NCBI GenBank assembly: GCA_905181765.1
Contig: CAJIYW010000003.1
Coordinates: forward strand, 1-64,000
Source of the DNA: Flavobacteriales bacterium UBA6772
Lineage (GTDB): Bacteria > Bacteroidota > Bacteroidia > Flavobacteriales > Flavobacteriaceae
DNA: 64,000 bases
Direction: 5' to 3'
Part shown: piece by piece, positions 7,744 through 18,698 of the stretch
Layout: the number at the start of each line of letters is the position of its first letter
How positions within the stretch are numbered: the stretch's first letter is position 1
Notes under the pieces: model-generated
What the model saw: only the letters and a program-made list of their open reading frames with translations
The model's database searches: none
Told to the model about the DNA's origin: nothing
Made by a program: the position numbers and the translations under genes

Positions 7744-9012
7744 ATGGAAATTGAACTTATTATAATATTTTTATCAATTATACTTTCCGCCTTTTTTTCG
7801 GGAATGGAAATTGCATTCGTTTCTGCAAATAAGCTTCACATAGAATTAGAAAAAAAGAGGGAGGGGTTTATTCCTCGGATTCTAAATAGAATTACCCAAA
7901 AATCTTCAAAATTTATTACCACGATGTTGGTGGGAAATAATATATCATTAGTAATTTATAGTTACTATATGGGTAAATTTTTATTAGGAATTTTACCTTT
8001 GGAGACTTTTAATGAATTCTCTATCTTATTAATACAAACTATAATTTCTACAATTATAATATTGATAACTGCAGAATTCTTACCAAAAGCTATTTTTAGA
8101 ATTTATGCAAATGAAGTGCTTAAGATATTTGCTGTACCCGCTTACGTATTTTATGTTTTATTTCATTTCATTTCAGATTTTATTACGGCTATTTCAGATT
8201 TTTTCCTTCGTATTTTCTTTAAAACAAGTGCAGATAAACAACAAGTAGCTTTCAGTAAAGAAGAGTTGGGTAATTATATTTTAGAGCAGTTAGAAACAAG
8301 TAATGATGCAGATGAGGTAGATTCGGAAATTCAAATTTTTCAAAACGCTTTAGAGTTTCATAATGTAAAGGCAAGAGAAGTAATGGTTCCTAGAACTGAA
8401 ATTACGGCAGTAGAAATTCATGAAAGAGTAATTAATTTAGAGCGTGTTTTTATAGAAACAGGTTTGTCTAAGGTATTGGTTTATAAATCATCGATGGATG
8501 ATGTAGTTGGTTATATTAGTGCTTTTGAACTTTTCAAAAAGCCAAAAACTATAAAATCTATTTTACTTTCGGTAGAAATTGTACCAGAATCTATGATGAT
8601 TAATAATGTTCTAAACATTTTAATGAGGAAACGTAAAAGTGTAGCTGTGGTTGTAGATGAATACGGCGGAACTTCAGGAATGATAACTGTAGAAGATATT
8701 GTAGAAGAGTTGTTTGGTGAAATAGAAGATGAACACGATTCGCAAGCATTTTTAGAAGAAAAAATAAATGAAACTACTTTTAATTTTTCTGCAAGATTAG
8801 AGGTAGACTATTTAAATGAAGAATACGGGTTAAGTATCCCTAAATCTGAAGCCTATGAAACTTTAGGAGGTTTTATTATAGAACACACAGAAAATATACC
8901 AGAAGAGAACGAGATTGTAGATTTAGAAGGTTTTGAAATCACAATTTTGAATACCAGTGGTGCAAAAATAGATATTGTTTCCCTTAAAGTTACAGATTTA
9001 GAAGATTCGTAA
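7744..9012 (+). CDS. CNNM/CorC-type membrane protein (hemolysin family)
   Basis: A 422-residue inner-membrane protein. An N-terminal DUF21 domain with about four hydrophobic segments (residues 1-145) is followed by two CBS domains (about 205-325, including the VVVDEYGGTSGMITVEDIVE block) and a C-terminal CorC_HlyC domain (about 345-415). The family takes part in Mg2+/Co2+ homeostasis; the old name hemolysin is misleading. It follows lptC and a small membrane gene in the same operon and precedes the PpiD-like foldase. Confidence 0.9.
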   Translation: MEIELIIIFLSIILSAFFSGMEIAFVSANKLHIELEKKREGFIPRILNRITQKSSKFITTMLVGNNISLVIYSYYMGKFLLGILPLETFNEFSILLIQTIISTIIILITAEFLPKAIFRIYANEVLKIFAVPAYVFYVLFHFISDFITAISDFFLRIFFKTSADKQQVAFSKEELGNYILEQLETSNDADEVDSEIQIFQNALEFHNVKAREVMVPRTEITAVEIHERVINLERVFIETGLSKVLVYKSSMDDVVGYISAFELFKKPKTIKSILLSVEIVPESMMINNVLNILMRKRKSVAVVVDEYGGTSGMITVEDIVEELFGEIEDEHDSQAFLEEKINETTFNFSARLEVDYLNEEYGLSIPKSEAYETLGGFIIEHTENIPEENEIVDLEGFEITILNTSGAKIDIVSLKVTDLEDS

Positions 9013-9074
9013 ATAGAATTTCTTTCCTTTTAATAAAAATTACCAAATTACTTACTGTTTAGTTTAAAAAGAGG

Positions 9075-9105
9075 TTGCAATATTAAAACCCTAATCGTAT
9101 ATTCG
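9075..9105 (+). promoter_or_regulatory. candidate promoter of the PpiD-like gene
   Basis: TTG (9075-9077), 20 nt, then TATATTCG (9098-9105), one mismatch from TAnnTTTG. It lies 21 nt before the ATG at 9127. This would give the foldase its own transcript inside the envelope gene run. Confidence 0.5.
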
Positions 9106-9126
9106 CCTCCTAATAAATTTAAATGT

Positions 9127-11249
9127 ATGGCAATTTTATCAAAAATTAGAGAACGTTCAATGTTCTTAATTATCATAATAGGTTTAGCACTTTTTGCTTT
9201 TGTATTAGATCCTTCTACTTTAGGAGATTTTTTTAATTCAAGCAAAGTAAATGAGGTAGGAGAAGTTAATGGAGAAGCAATTTCTACTCAAGAATTTGCA
9301 GAAGCATTAGATCAATATAAGCAACAATCTGGAAGTAAAGTTTCTGAAATGCAAGCAGCAAAAGCTGTTTGGAGTAATATTTTAAGAAAGAAAATTTATA
9401 AAAATCAGTTAAACGAAGCAGGAATTACCATTGGTGAGCAAGATGTTTGGAATGAGGTAATAAATACATCTTCTGTGCAAAATAATCCACAGTTTCAAAA
9501 TGAGGCAGGTTTATTTGATGAGTTAAAGTTTAAACAATTTTTAGCCGATACTAAAGAGAATAACAAAGCAATTGTGGTCTGCTTGGTCTAATTACATGAA
9601 CCAAATTAAAGATAATGCAGAAACCAATACCTACAATAAATTAGTTACTGCAGGTTTAGGAGCTTCTTTAAAAGAAGGAGAGACTGAATATTTAATTGAG
9701 AACACAAAATTAAGTGGTCAGTTTGTTTATGTGCCTTACAGCAGTGTTGCAGATAGTTTAGTAAGAATTAAGAAGTCTGAAGTAGCTGCTTATATTAAAG
9801 ATAACGAAAATGAGTTTCAAGTAGAAGCTACAAGAGATTTATCTTATGTTAAGTTTGATATTACGGCAACTACAGAAGATGAGGATGCAATAAAACAAAA
9901 TGTAGCGAATTTAATAGAAAATGGCGTAGATAGAAATAACGATGCAACAGTTGGTTTCAGAAACACTTCAGATTATAAAGAATTTTTAGCTGAAAATGGT
10001 TCTGATGTTAATTTAGATTTAGGCTATAAATTTAATGCATCTGTGAACCAAACAGTAGCGAATGAAATTTTTGCAGGAAACAAAGGAGATGTTTTTGGAC
10101 CTTATAAAGATCAAGGGTTCTTTAAGATTTCTAAAATAACGGAGGTTGCTAAAATGCCAGATTCAGTAAAGGCAAGTCATATTTTAATTTCTTTTGTTGG
10201 TTCGCAAAGGGCTGCACAAAACGTAACAAGAACAAAAGAACAAGCAGAAAAATTAGCAGACAGTGTTCTTTCAGTTGTAAAGAGAAATAGAAGAAAATTT
10301 GCTGCTTTGGCAAAAACTTTTCTTCAGATATAGGTTCTGGAGCAAAAGGAGGTGATCTAGATTGGTTTAATTATAACTCTATGACACCAGCTTTTAGAGA
10401 TTATTCTTTTACTAATAAAAAAGGTTCTGTAGGTATTGTAGAAACACCTTTTGGTTACCACGTTATTAGAGTAGATGCTACAAGGAATAATCAAACAGTT
10501 TTAAAACTAGCAACTTTTGGAATTAAAATAGTGCCTTCAGAAGCTACAGAGAGTGATTTCTTTCAGAAAGCAGAGCAATTTGCTTTAGCGATATCTAAAA
10601 CAGATGATTACAGCGAGCTAGCTAAAGAAAATAATTATACGTTAAAATCTGCAGTGGTTTAAAGGTTTTAGATGAAAATGTACCTGGTTTAGGAAATGAA
10701 AGACAAATTGTTTCTTGGGCTTTTAAAGGAGATTCAGATACAGGAGCTTTTAATCGTTTTGATTTAGAAGGAAGTTATGTTGTTGCTGTAGTAACTGCAA
10801 AAACTGAAAAAGGCTTAATGTCTGTTGAAAAAGCAATTAGCCGTGTAAGACCTATTTTATTAAATGAAAAGAAGGCTGTTTTAATTGCAGATAAATTAAA
10901 AGGAAGTTCTTTACAAGAAATTGCAAAAGCAAACAATACAACGGTAAGAAGCGCAAATAACGTAAATTTAAAAAATACTTCATTATCTGGTGTTGGTGCA
11001 GAACCTAAAGTTGTGGGTGCCATGTATAGTGCAGAGCTAGAGAAGGTATATAATAGCTTGGTAGGTAATAGAGGAGTATTTTCTTTTGTTTTGAATAAAA
11101 GAGAATTACCAACTGCTTTGCCAAATTACGAAGTAAATAGAAAGAGAATCTCTTCAGCTAGAAAAGGTATGACTTCAAAAATATACGAAGCAATTAAAAA
11201 AGCTTCAGATGTAGAAGATAACAGAGCTAATATGTATGTTTCTAACTAA
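9127..11249 (+). CDS. PpiD/SurA-type peptidyl-prolyl isomerase
   Basis: About 707 residues after repair. One transmembrane segment (about 12-30, LIIIIGLALFAFVL) anchors it in the inner membrane; a SurA_N-like region follows (VNGEAISTQEFAEAL). A parvulin domain in the middle (KASHILISFVG ... GGDLDWF ... TPFGYHVIRV) catalyses proline cis-trans isomerisation of exported proteins. Three single-base errors split it: an extra T near 9575, a missing T near 10315 and a missing G near 10655. Each shift restores the same protein. The architecture and length match Bacteroidota PpiD-like proteins at the SecYEG exit. A terminator follows. Confidence 0.88.
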
Positions 11250-11272
11250 GACCTATTAGTTTACTAAATAAT

Positions 11273-11306
11273 AAAATCCGTTCAATCAATGTTGAACGGA
11301 TTTTTT
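11273..11306 (+). terminator. terminator after the PpiD-like gene
   Basis: A perfect 10-bp stem (ATCCGTTCAA / TTGAACGGAT) with a 6-nt loop followed by a T run. Confidence 0.88.
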
Positions 11307-11419
11307 ATGTCTTAATGTTTTAGTTTTATTGCAGTTTGCAAAAGGAAATATTAGGTCTTATGATAGTATAATTCGAAGTAATAAAAGTTCCTTTAAATCC
11401 TTATAGGATAGCCTTAAAC

Positions 11420-11452
11420 AATAAACCTTTTTGATTTCTCAAAAAGGTTTAT
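11420..11452 (-). terminator. terminator after rho
   Basis: The stem AAACCTTTTT / AAAAAGGTTT lies just beyond the rho stop on the minus strand, with outer pairing (AACAATA ... TATTGTT). It is usable on both strands. Confidence 0.7.
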
Positions 11453-11481
11453 AAATTATTGTTTAATAAGTATTTATTTTT

Positions 11482-13183
11482 TTAACCGTTCATAGAGATT
11501 AAGAATTCATCATTATTTTTAGAAAATTTAATTCTATCGTTAATAAATTCCATTGCTTCTATAGGGTTCATATCTGCTAAGTATTTACGTAAAACCCACA
11601 TTCTTTGCACAGTTTTAGCATCCAGTAATAAATCATCTCTTCTAGTTGAAGATTTGATAAGATCAATTGCAGGATAAATTCTTCTATTAGAAATATTTCT
11701 ATCTAATTGAAGTTCCATATTCCCTGTTCCTTTAAATTCTTCGAAGATTACTTCGTCCATTTTAGAGCCAGTTTCTGTAAGTGCGGTAGCAATAATGGTT
11801 AAAGAACCACCATTTTCTATATTTCTTGCAGCACCAAAGAAACGTTTTGGTTTGTGTAATGCATTTGCATCAATACCACCAGAAAGTATTTTACCCGATG
11901 CAGGTGCAACGGTATTATAAGCTCTTGCTAAACGTGTAATAGAATCTAATAAGATAACAACATCATGGCCACATTCTACCAAGCGTTTTGCTTTTTCTAA
12001 AACAATGTTTGCTACTTTAACGTGCTTGTCTGCTGGTTCATCAAAAGTAGATGCAACCACTTCTCCACGCACGTTACGTTTCATGTCTGTAACTTCTTCA
12101 GGACGCTCATCTATCAATAAAACAATTTGATATACTTCTGGGATGATTTGCTGCAATAGCATTTGCCACATCCTTTAATAACATGGTTTTACCAGTTTTA
12201 GGTTGCGCTACAATCATACCACGTTGCCCTTTTCCTAAAGGAGAAAACAAATCGATAATTCTTGTAGATAAAGAACTCCTTTTTCTGCTAAATTGAATTT
12301 TTCTTCTGGGAATAATGGTGTTAAGTGCTCAAAAGAAACTCTATCTCTAACAATATTAGGATTTAAACCATTAATTTTTGACACTCTAATTAAAGGAAAG
12401 TATTTTTCACCCTCTTTTGGTGGACGAACATTTCCTAATACAGTGTCACCAGTTTTTAAACCAAATAATTTAATCTGAGATTGAGAAACGTAAATATCAT
12501 CTGGAGACGATAAATAGTTATAATCTGAAGAGCGCAAGAAACCATAGCCATCGGGCATCATTTCTAATACACCTTCACTCTCTATAATACCATCAAACTC
12601 AAAATCTGGATCTTTATACCTGTTTGTAGACTTGTTGCCATTACTTCTACTGTTGTTGGCTTTGTCTCTATTTTGGTTTTTATTTTTATTGCTTTGTGGT
12701 GGGTTGTTTCTATTTTGTTGCGGTTTGTTAGGTTGATTTGCAGGTTTTTGTTCTTGCTTTTCTTCCTTTGGCTTAGAAACTACTTCATTCTTCTGCTCAT
12801 TAACCGGAACATCCTTTTTTACAAGAGGTTTTCTTGGTCTTGGATTAGGTTTTGGTCTTTCAGTTACAGATAGGCTCAACTTTTGCTATTTCAACTGTAG
12901 GTTCTTCAATAATTTCAGGTTTTTCTGCATCTACCGGTCTTGCAATTGCTTGAGGATTTTTAATAACACGTTTTCTTTTTGGCTTTTCTATTTTTATAGA
13001 TTCCTCTTTTTTAGGAGCTACCAATGCTTTTGCTGCCTTAGAAGGATCTGCAGCTTGCGTGTCTAAGATTTGATATACTAAGTCTAGTTTTTTTAATTGA
13101 CTTATTTTAGCAACGCCAATAGATTTAGCTACAACTTGCAGCTCGGCAAGAGTTTTTGCCTTCAGTTCCGATATTTCGAACAT
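11482..13183 (-). CDS. rho: transcription termination factor Rho
   Basis: A hexameric RNA helicase that ends transcription. About 567 residues after repair: a Rho_N SAP-like domain (1-45), then a long Lys/Pro/Asn/Gln-rich insert (about 65-175) typical of Bacteroidota Rho, then the RNA-binding cold-shock-like domain ([16 protein letters not shown]), Walker A in AQPKTGKT, and Walker [14 protein letters not shown]. Three single-base errors split it: an extra base near 12870, a missing base near 12270 and an extra C near 12145. Rho is conserved and frequently essential, so these are surely sequence faults. The disordered insert is a candidate for RNA-driven condensation, as shown for some Bacteroides Rho proteins. 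Confidence 0.93.
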
Positions 13184-13350
13184 TATAAAATTATTAAGTT
13201 AAATATGAATCTTGATTTTGTAAGATTTGTATGTTTTTTTTGAATTTGGCAATTAAGTATAGTTCTACAAAAAAGTTTTTTGTAATTATTGCTAAACAAA
13301 TATATACATTTTTTTTTAGTTAAGGATTTTCTTTTTAAAAAAGAATGTTC

Positions 13351-13358
13351 TACTTTTG
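13351..13358 (+). promoter_or_regulatory. candidate -7 element of the DUF4293 gene
   Basis: TACTTTTG matches TAnnTTTG exactly and lies 16 nt before the ATG. The -33 region is only TTTT-like, so the call is weak. Confidence 0.35.
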
Positions 13359-13374
13359 TTATTAGAAATATCAA

Positions 13375-13806
13375 ATGATTCAAAGAATTCAAACAGTGTA
13401 TTTATTATTGACTTCTATTATCTCTGGAGTTATAATTTTTGTTTTTAATTTGTGGAAATCTAATGATAAAAGTATTTTTGCTTTAGATTTGTTAAACAGT
13501 GATATCAGCTTATTAAAAGCGATTCCTGTTTTATTTTTAACATCGGCAGCTCTAGCTTTTGTAGCAATTTTTTTATTTAAGAATAGAAAACTACAATTTG
13601 TTATCGGTCGATTAACAATTTTGATAAACCTTATTTTATTAGGATTATTGATTTATGTATCTCTAACTTTACCTGGAGAAGCTGCGGTTTCGGAGAAAGG
13701 TATTGGGATGTTTGTACCAATTTTAGCTGTTTTGCTTCTTGTTTTGGCAAATAAAGCTATCAAAAAGGATGAAGATCTCGTAAAATCTGTAGATAGATTG
13801 CGATAA
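13375..13806 (+). CDS. DUF4293 family membrane protein
   Basis: 143 residues with four predicted membrane segments (about 8-24, 47-67, 76-96 and 110-126) and a short charged tail. It begins IQRIQTVYLLL, a block I recognise as the start of DUF4293 proteins, which are confined to Bacteroidota and often sit beside rho. No biochemical role is known. It is divergent from rho and followed by a strong terminator. Confidence 0.82.
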   Translation: MIQRIQTVYLLLTSIISGVIIFVFNLWKSNDKSIFALDLLNSDISLLKAIPVLFLTSAALAFVAIFLFKNRKLQFVIGRLTILINLILLGLLIYVSLTLPGEAAVSEKGIGMFVPILAVLLLVLANKAIKKDEDLVKSVDRLR

Positions 13807-13837
13807 TACTAACACCTTAGTATATTTAGTGCGAAAA

Positions 13838-13865
13838 AAAACCGAGATTTATCTCGGTTTTTTAT
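13838..13865. terminator. two-way terminator between convergent genes
   Basis: A 10-bp perfect stem AAACCGAGAT / ATCTCGGTTT with a 2-nt centre, with A and T runs outside. It serves the DUF4293 gene (+) and the phosphoesterase (-). Confidence 0.88.
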
Positions 13866-13883
13866 TTTTTAGCAAAAACCATC

Positions 13884-14381
13884 TTACCCACGTTTTGCCA
13901 ATTCTATAATTTCTAAATTTTTAATTTCGCCGTTTTCTAATTGAAATCTTAGCATGGTTCTAATCTTATGAAATCCGTGGTTTCCTGCGGCACCTGGGTT
14001 TAAGTGCAGTAGATTTAGTTTTTTATCATAGTGTACCTTTAAAATATGAGAATGACCAGAAATGAAAATTTTAGGGGGATTTGCATGAATTTCTTCTTTA
14101 ATTCTTCTGTAATAATTATTTGGGTAACCGCCAATATGTGTCATCCAAACACTTGTTTTTTCTACTTCAAACTTTAAATCTAAAGGAAATTCTGCTCTAG
14201 CATCTTGATCATCAATATTGCCAAAAACTGCTCGTAAAGGTTTTAGTTTCTTTATAGTATCCGTTACATTTAAGTCGCCAATATCTCCTACATGCCAAAC
14301 TTCATCTGCTTGTTTTACAAACTTTAAAATTTGTGCATCTATAAAACTATGCGTGTCCGATAATAATAATATGTTTTTCAT
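13884..14381 (-). CDS. metallophosphoesterase, YfcE/MJ0936 type
   Basis: A 165-residue single-domain calcineurin-like phosphoesterase. The two-metal motifs are in order: SDTH (8-11), VGDIGD (about 31-36), GNID (54-57) and GHSH (about 111-114). Such proteins hydrolyse phosphodiesters; the cellular substrate of this group is not settled. It is complete and divergent from truA. Confidence 0.88.
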   Translation of the reverse strand: MKNILLLSDTHSFIDAQILKFVKQADEVWHVGDIGDLNVTDTIKKLKPLRAVFGNIDDQDARAEFPLDLKFEVEKTSVWMTHIGGYPNNYYRRIKEEIHANPPKIFISGHSHILKVHYDKKLNLLHLNPGAAGNHGFHKIRTMLRFQLENGEIKNLEIIELAKRG

Positions 14382-14478
14382 TAAAAGCAGTAAGAAAAGT
14401 TTAACGTCTCTTCGAGTTTCAAAAATACTAATAACAAAATAAATTCCGTAATTTTACAGCCCACAAAAAATAATTTTA

Positions 14479-15204
14479 TTGAGATATTTTATAGAACTTT
14501 CTTATAATGGAAAAAAGTACCACGGTTGGCAGATTCAACCAGATGCAATTTCTATACAAGAAAAATTAAACTTAGCGGTAAGTACAATTCTGCAAGATAA
14601 AATTGAAGTTGTGGGTGCAGGAAGAACAGATACAGGTGTGCATGCATCTCAAATGTTTGCACATTTTGATTCAGATATAGAAATAGAGGCAGAGGTTGTG
14701 CACAAGCTAAATTCAATTTTACCGAACGATATTACCGTATATAAAGTGTTTTTGGTGGCAGACGATTATCATGCCAGATTTCATGCAGAAAGTAGAAGTT
14801 ATGAGTATCGTATTTGGTTGGGTAGAAATCCGTTCTTATTAGATTTTTCTTGGCAAATTCATTCACAAAAGCTAGACCTTACTAAAATGAATGAAGCCGC
14901 ACAACTTCTTTTAGAATATGAAGATTTTCAAACCTTTTCTAAGGTAAAAACAGATGTTTATACTTTTAATTGTGATGTAACACAGGCGTTTTGGAAGCAA
15001 GAAGGAAATTTACTAACCTTTCATATTTCTGCAAATCAGATTTTTAAGAAATATGGTAAGAGCCATTGTGGGTACGCTGGTAGATGTTGGTTTGGATAAA
15101 ATTTCAATAAACGAATTTAGAGAATTATAGAAAGTAAAAATAGAGGCAATGCAGGATTATCTGTCCCGGCAAAAGGATTATTTTTAACGCACATAAAATA
15201 TTAG
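14479..15204 (+). CDS. truA: tRNA pseudouridine(38-40) synthase
   Basis: Converts uridines 38-40 of the tRNA anticodon arm to pseudouridine. The catalytic Asp is in [11 protein letters not shown] (about 47-57); RFHAES and SYEYRIW follow as usual. The start is TTG at 14479. Two single-base errors near the end (an extra C near 15041, a missing A near 15126) hide the usual C-terminus ([14 protein letters not shown], then [10 protein letters not shown]); the restored stop is at 15202-15204, only 3 nt before the ABC exporter start, so the two are co-transcribed. Confidence 0.9.
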
Positions 15205-15207
15205 ATT

Positions 15208-16976
15208 TTGGCAAATAAGACAGGAAATGCTTTTGATATGGAAATCTTTTTAAGACTCATGAGTTTTGCTAAGAAGTATAGACGCAATTTTATAATAGCC
15301 TCCATTTCTACCATCCTATTGTCTGGGGTGGCTTTGTTAACACCTATTATTCTTAAAGACACTGTAGACTTATATATTGCAAATAAAGATACTGAAGGGT
15401 TAATACATAGTGTTTTATTAATGTTTGGAGTTTTAATGATAGAGGTGGTCTTAAGATTTACTTTTATTTACTACGCCAATTGGGTTGGACAGCATATTAT
15501 TAGAGATATAAGAGCAAAAATATTTAGACATATTCTACAGTTTAGAATGTCTTATTTTGATAAAAACTCTGTTGGTAAATTAGTAACAAGGGTGGTTTCA
15601 GATATTGAAACAATTGCAGCTTTTTTTAGTAGTGGTGTATTTACCATTGTAAGTGATGTTTTACAAATGTTTGCGGTTATTATTGTCATGTTTTTCATCA
15701 ATTGGAAGTTGGCGTTTATAGCCATTGCCGTTCTACCAATTCTATTGTACGCTACAAAAGTTTTTCAAAAAGCAATAAAAGCAACGTTTCAGGAAGTTAG
15801 AAATCAGGTTGCAAATTTAAACGGCTTTGTACAAGAAAGAGTTACAGGAATGAAAATTGTACAACTCTTTAACAGAGAAAAAATTGAATATGATAATTTT
15901 AAAGATATTAATAACAAGCATAAAGAGGCGTTTGTAAAAACTATCTGGTACTTTTCTATCTTTTTTCCTATTGCAGAAATTTTATCTTCTGTTGGTATTG
16001 GCTTAGTGGTTTGGTTTGGGAGTAAGCAAGTAATTACTGGCGAAGTGCCAGGTCCGGGAACTGTAATGGCTTTTGTTCAAATGGCACAAATGTTATTTAG
16101 ACCATTAAGACAGATTGCAGATAAATTCAATCAGTTACAAATGGGTATTGTTTCTGGAGAACGTGTTTTTAAAATTATTGATACGGATAGTGCTATCTCT
16201 AAAAACGGAACCTTAGAAGCAAAAAATTTAAAAGGGAATATCAATTTTAAAGAAGTTCATTTTAGTTATATCGAAGGAGAAGAAGTTTTAAAAGGAATAA
16301 ATTTAAATGTTAAAAGCGGACAAACAGTAGCTATTGTCGGTGCAACGGGTGCAGGAAAATCGACGATTATTAATCTGTTAAATCGTTTTTATGAGATAGA
16401 TAGTGGTACTATTTGTATTGATGAAATTGCTATTGATACCTATAAGTTAGAAAGTTTAAGAACGCAGGTTGCCGTTGTTTTACAAGATGTTTTCTTGTTT
16501 TCAGATTCAATTCTAAATAATATTACTTTAAAGGATAGCACTGTATCTAAAGATGAAGTAGTGGAAGGCAGCAAAACAAATTGGAATTCACGATTTTATT
16601 ATGACACTTCCGGGAGGGTATGATTATAATGTAAAAGAAAGAGGAGCAATGCTTTCTTCAGGGCAAAGACAATTAATTGCCTTTTTAAGAGCATATCGTT
16701 AGCAAGCCAAGTATTTTAATTTTAGATGAAGCTACGTCTTCTGTAGATGCATACTCAGAAAAAATGATACAACATGCTACAGAGACCATTACAAAAGGCA
16801 GAACATCTATTGTAATTGCCCACAGATTGGCAACCATTAAGCAAGCAGATAAAATTATTGTAATGGATAAAGGTTTAATTGTAGAAGAAGGTACCCATGC
16901 TGAATTATTAGTTAAAGAGGGCGGCTATTATAAGAACCTCTATGACAAGCAGTTTAGTTTAGAGATAGCTTCTTAA
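15208..16976 (+). CDS. ABC exporter, MsbA-like half-transporter
   Basis: About 588 residues: a six-helix transmembrane domain (about 20-320) fused to an ATPase. Visible are Walker [10 protein letters not shown], signature LSSGQRQ, Walker [13 protein letters not shown] and the His switch AHR. It works as a homodimer or heterodimer exporting lipids, peptides or drugs; the substrate cannot be told. The start is TTG at 15208. An extra G near 16569 and an extra base near 16698 split the ATPase, and reading across restores every motif. The next gene converges 15 bp away. Confidence 0.9.
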
Positions 16977-16991
16977 CGAGATATGCATTTA

Positions 16992-17768
16992 TTACATTAA
17001 GTCTTTTCGCAGTTTCTCGTTTAGTTCTTTAAAATCTGTATATAGTTCAAAACCACCATCTTTAATATAAGAAATTTCGCCAGTTTCTTCAGAAACTAAC
17101 AAACAAACTGCATCTGTTTTTTCAGAAACACCTATTGCTGCTCTGTGTCTTAAACCAAATCTTGATGGAATTTTTATACTATCAGAAATTGGTAAAACAA
17201 CTCTGGTTGCCACAATATAATTGTCCCTAATAATTAAGGCGCCGTCATGTAGTGGGCTATTTTTATAAAAAACACTTTCTAATAATGCCTCATTTAAAAG
17301 TGCATTCATTTTGTCTCCAGTACTTATTAGAAAATCTAAACTATTTGTTCTTTCAATAACAATTAAAACACCTGTCTTCGTTTTGGCCATTTTTTCACAA
17401 GCTCCTAAAATAGTTTCAGTATCTATGTCTGAACCTATTTCTGTCTGTAAAAATTTCAACTGTTTTAGGAAATTTCTCTTATTGGTAAAGTTTGTAGTAC
17501 CAATCATTAACAAGAACTTTCTTATTTCTTGCTGAAATACAATAATAAGTGCAATAACACCGCCAGATAATAAATAGCCTAAAATACCACTTAGCATTTC
17601 CATTTTTAAGGCTTGTGTAATTTGCCATATTAAGAAAATAAAGGCAATACCTATTACAATATTAATGGCAACGGTACCTTTTAAAAGTTTATAAATATAA
17701 AAGAGTAGTGTTGCCACTAATAAAATATCTAAAATATCTAATAATGAAAATTCAATAAAATCGAACAT
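16992..17768 (-). CDS. cdaA: diadenylate cyclase
   Basis: Makes cyclic di-AMP from two ATP. The 258 residues have three N-terminal membrane helices (about 10-28, 34-51 and 60-78) and a DAC domain with HDGALII and the RHRAAIG motif, both needed for ATP and metal binding. It lies downstream of folP, an arrangement I recall from many Bacteroidota; why a pterin gene sits beside a second-messenger enzyme is unknown. c-di-AMP generally controls potassium and wall homeostasis in other phyla. Confidence 0.92.
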   Translation of the reverse strand: MFDFIEFSLLDILDILLVATLLFYIYKLLKGTVAINIVIGIAFIFLIWQITQALKMEMLSGILGYLLSGGVIALIIVFQQEIRKFLLMIGTTNFTNKRNFLKQLKFLQTEIGSDIDTETILGACEKMAKTKTGVLIVIERTNSLDFLISTGDKMNALLNEALLESVFYKNSPLHDGALIIRDNYIVATRVVLPISDSIKIPSRFGLRHRAAIGVSEKTDAVCLLVSEETGEISYIKDGGFELYTDFKELNEKLRKDLM

Positions 17769-17875
17769 AGAAAATAGATGGATTTTGCGCTAAATTACTA
17801 ATAAATAATTTGAAGCACAATATCAATTATTTATTAAGACGCTATTCGTAAGAACTTCTAGAGAGTAAAAAAAAA

Positions 17876-18697
17876 TCATTGAATTTTATGTACAATTTTA
17901 ATAGCTTCTACCGCTTCTTTTACATCATGCACTCTTAAAATATTAGTGCCATTTAGTAAGGCAATGGTATTTGCAGAAGTAGTTGCATTTAAGGCCTCTT
18001 GTGCAGAAATATCTAATGTTTTATACAACATAGATTTTCTTGAAACCCCTGTTAGAATAGGCGCATCTAAACTTTTAAAAAGGGCTAAGTTTTTTAAAAG
18101 TTCAAAATTATGATCGATTGTTTTTCCAAATCCGAAACCAACATCTATAACAACATCATTTAGTTTTAGTTGACGTAATTTATATATTTGGGCTGCAAAA
18201 AAAGAAATAATTTCCTTGGTTACATTTTCATAAACTGGATTTTGCTGCATGTTTTGCGGAGTGCCTAACATGTGCATTAGAATATAAGGAACCTGTAATT
18301 TTGAAACGGTAGCAAACATATTGTCATCCATTTTTCCGCCAGAAATGTCATTAATAAGTGCTGCACCAGCGTTTATGGTTTCTTTGGCTACTTTGCTTCT
18401 AAAAGTATCTACAGAGATAATAATTTCTGGAAAATGTTGCAGTAATAAATTAATTACCGGAAGACTTCTTTTAAGTTCTTCTTCTTCAGAAATATGTTGT
18501 GCACCAGGTCTACTAGAATAGGCACCAACATCTATAAAAGTTGCGCCATCTAGAAGCATTTTTTCAACCTGATTTAAAATTTCAGATTCGTTTTTATATG
18601 TACCGCCGTCATAGAAAGAATCTGGAGTAATATTTAAAATACCCATCACTTTTGGTGATGAGAGATCAACTAAGTTTCCTTTACAATTTATGGTCAT
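17876..18697 (-). CDS. folP: dihydropteroate synthase
   Basis: Joins p-aminobenzoate to dihydropterin pyrophosphate in folate synthesis; the sulfonamide target. 273 residues with the TIM-barrel motifs MGILNITPDSF (about 18-28), DVGAYSSRPG (about 56-65), SVDTFRS, INDISGG and GFGFGKT. It lies one base after the LOG gene and about 107 bp before cdaA on the same strand. Confidence 0.95.
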   Translation of the reverse strand: MTINCKGNLVDLSSPKVMGILNITPDSFYDGGTYKNESEILNQVEKMLLDGATFIDVGAYSSRPGAQHISEEEELKRSLPVINLLLQHFPEIIISVDTFRSKVAKETINAGAALINDISGGKMDDNMFATVSKLQVPYILMHMLGTPQNMQQNPVYENVTKEIISFFAAQIYKLRQLKLNDVVIDVGFGFGKTIDHNFELLKNLALFKSLDAPILTGVSRKSMLYKTLDISAQEALNATTSANTIALLNGTNILRVHDVKEAVEAIKIVHKIQ

Positions 18698-18698
18698 T

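Noticed and set aside
9127..11249. Programmed frameshifting or split genes in the PpiD-like region
   Set aside because: No slippery heptamer with a following structure; the shifts differ in sign and place and occur in unrelated genes as well.
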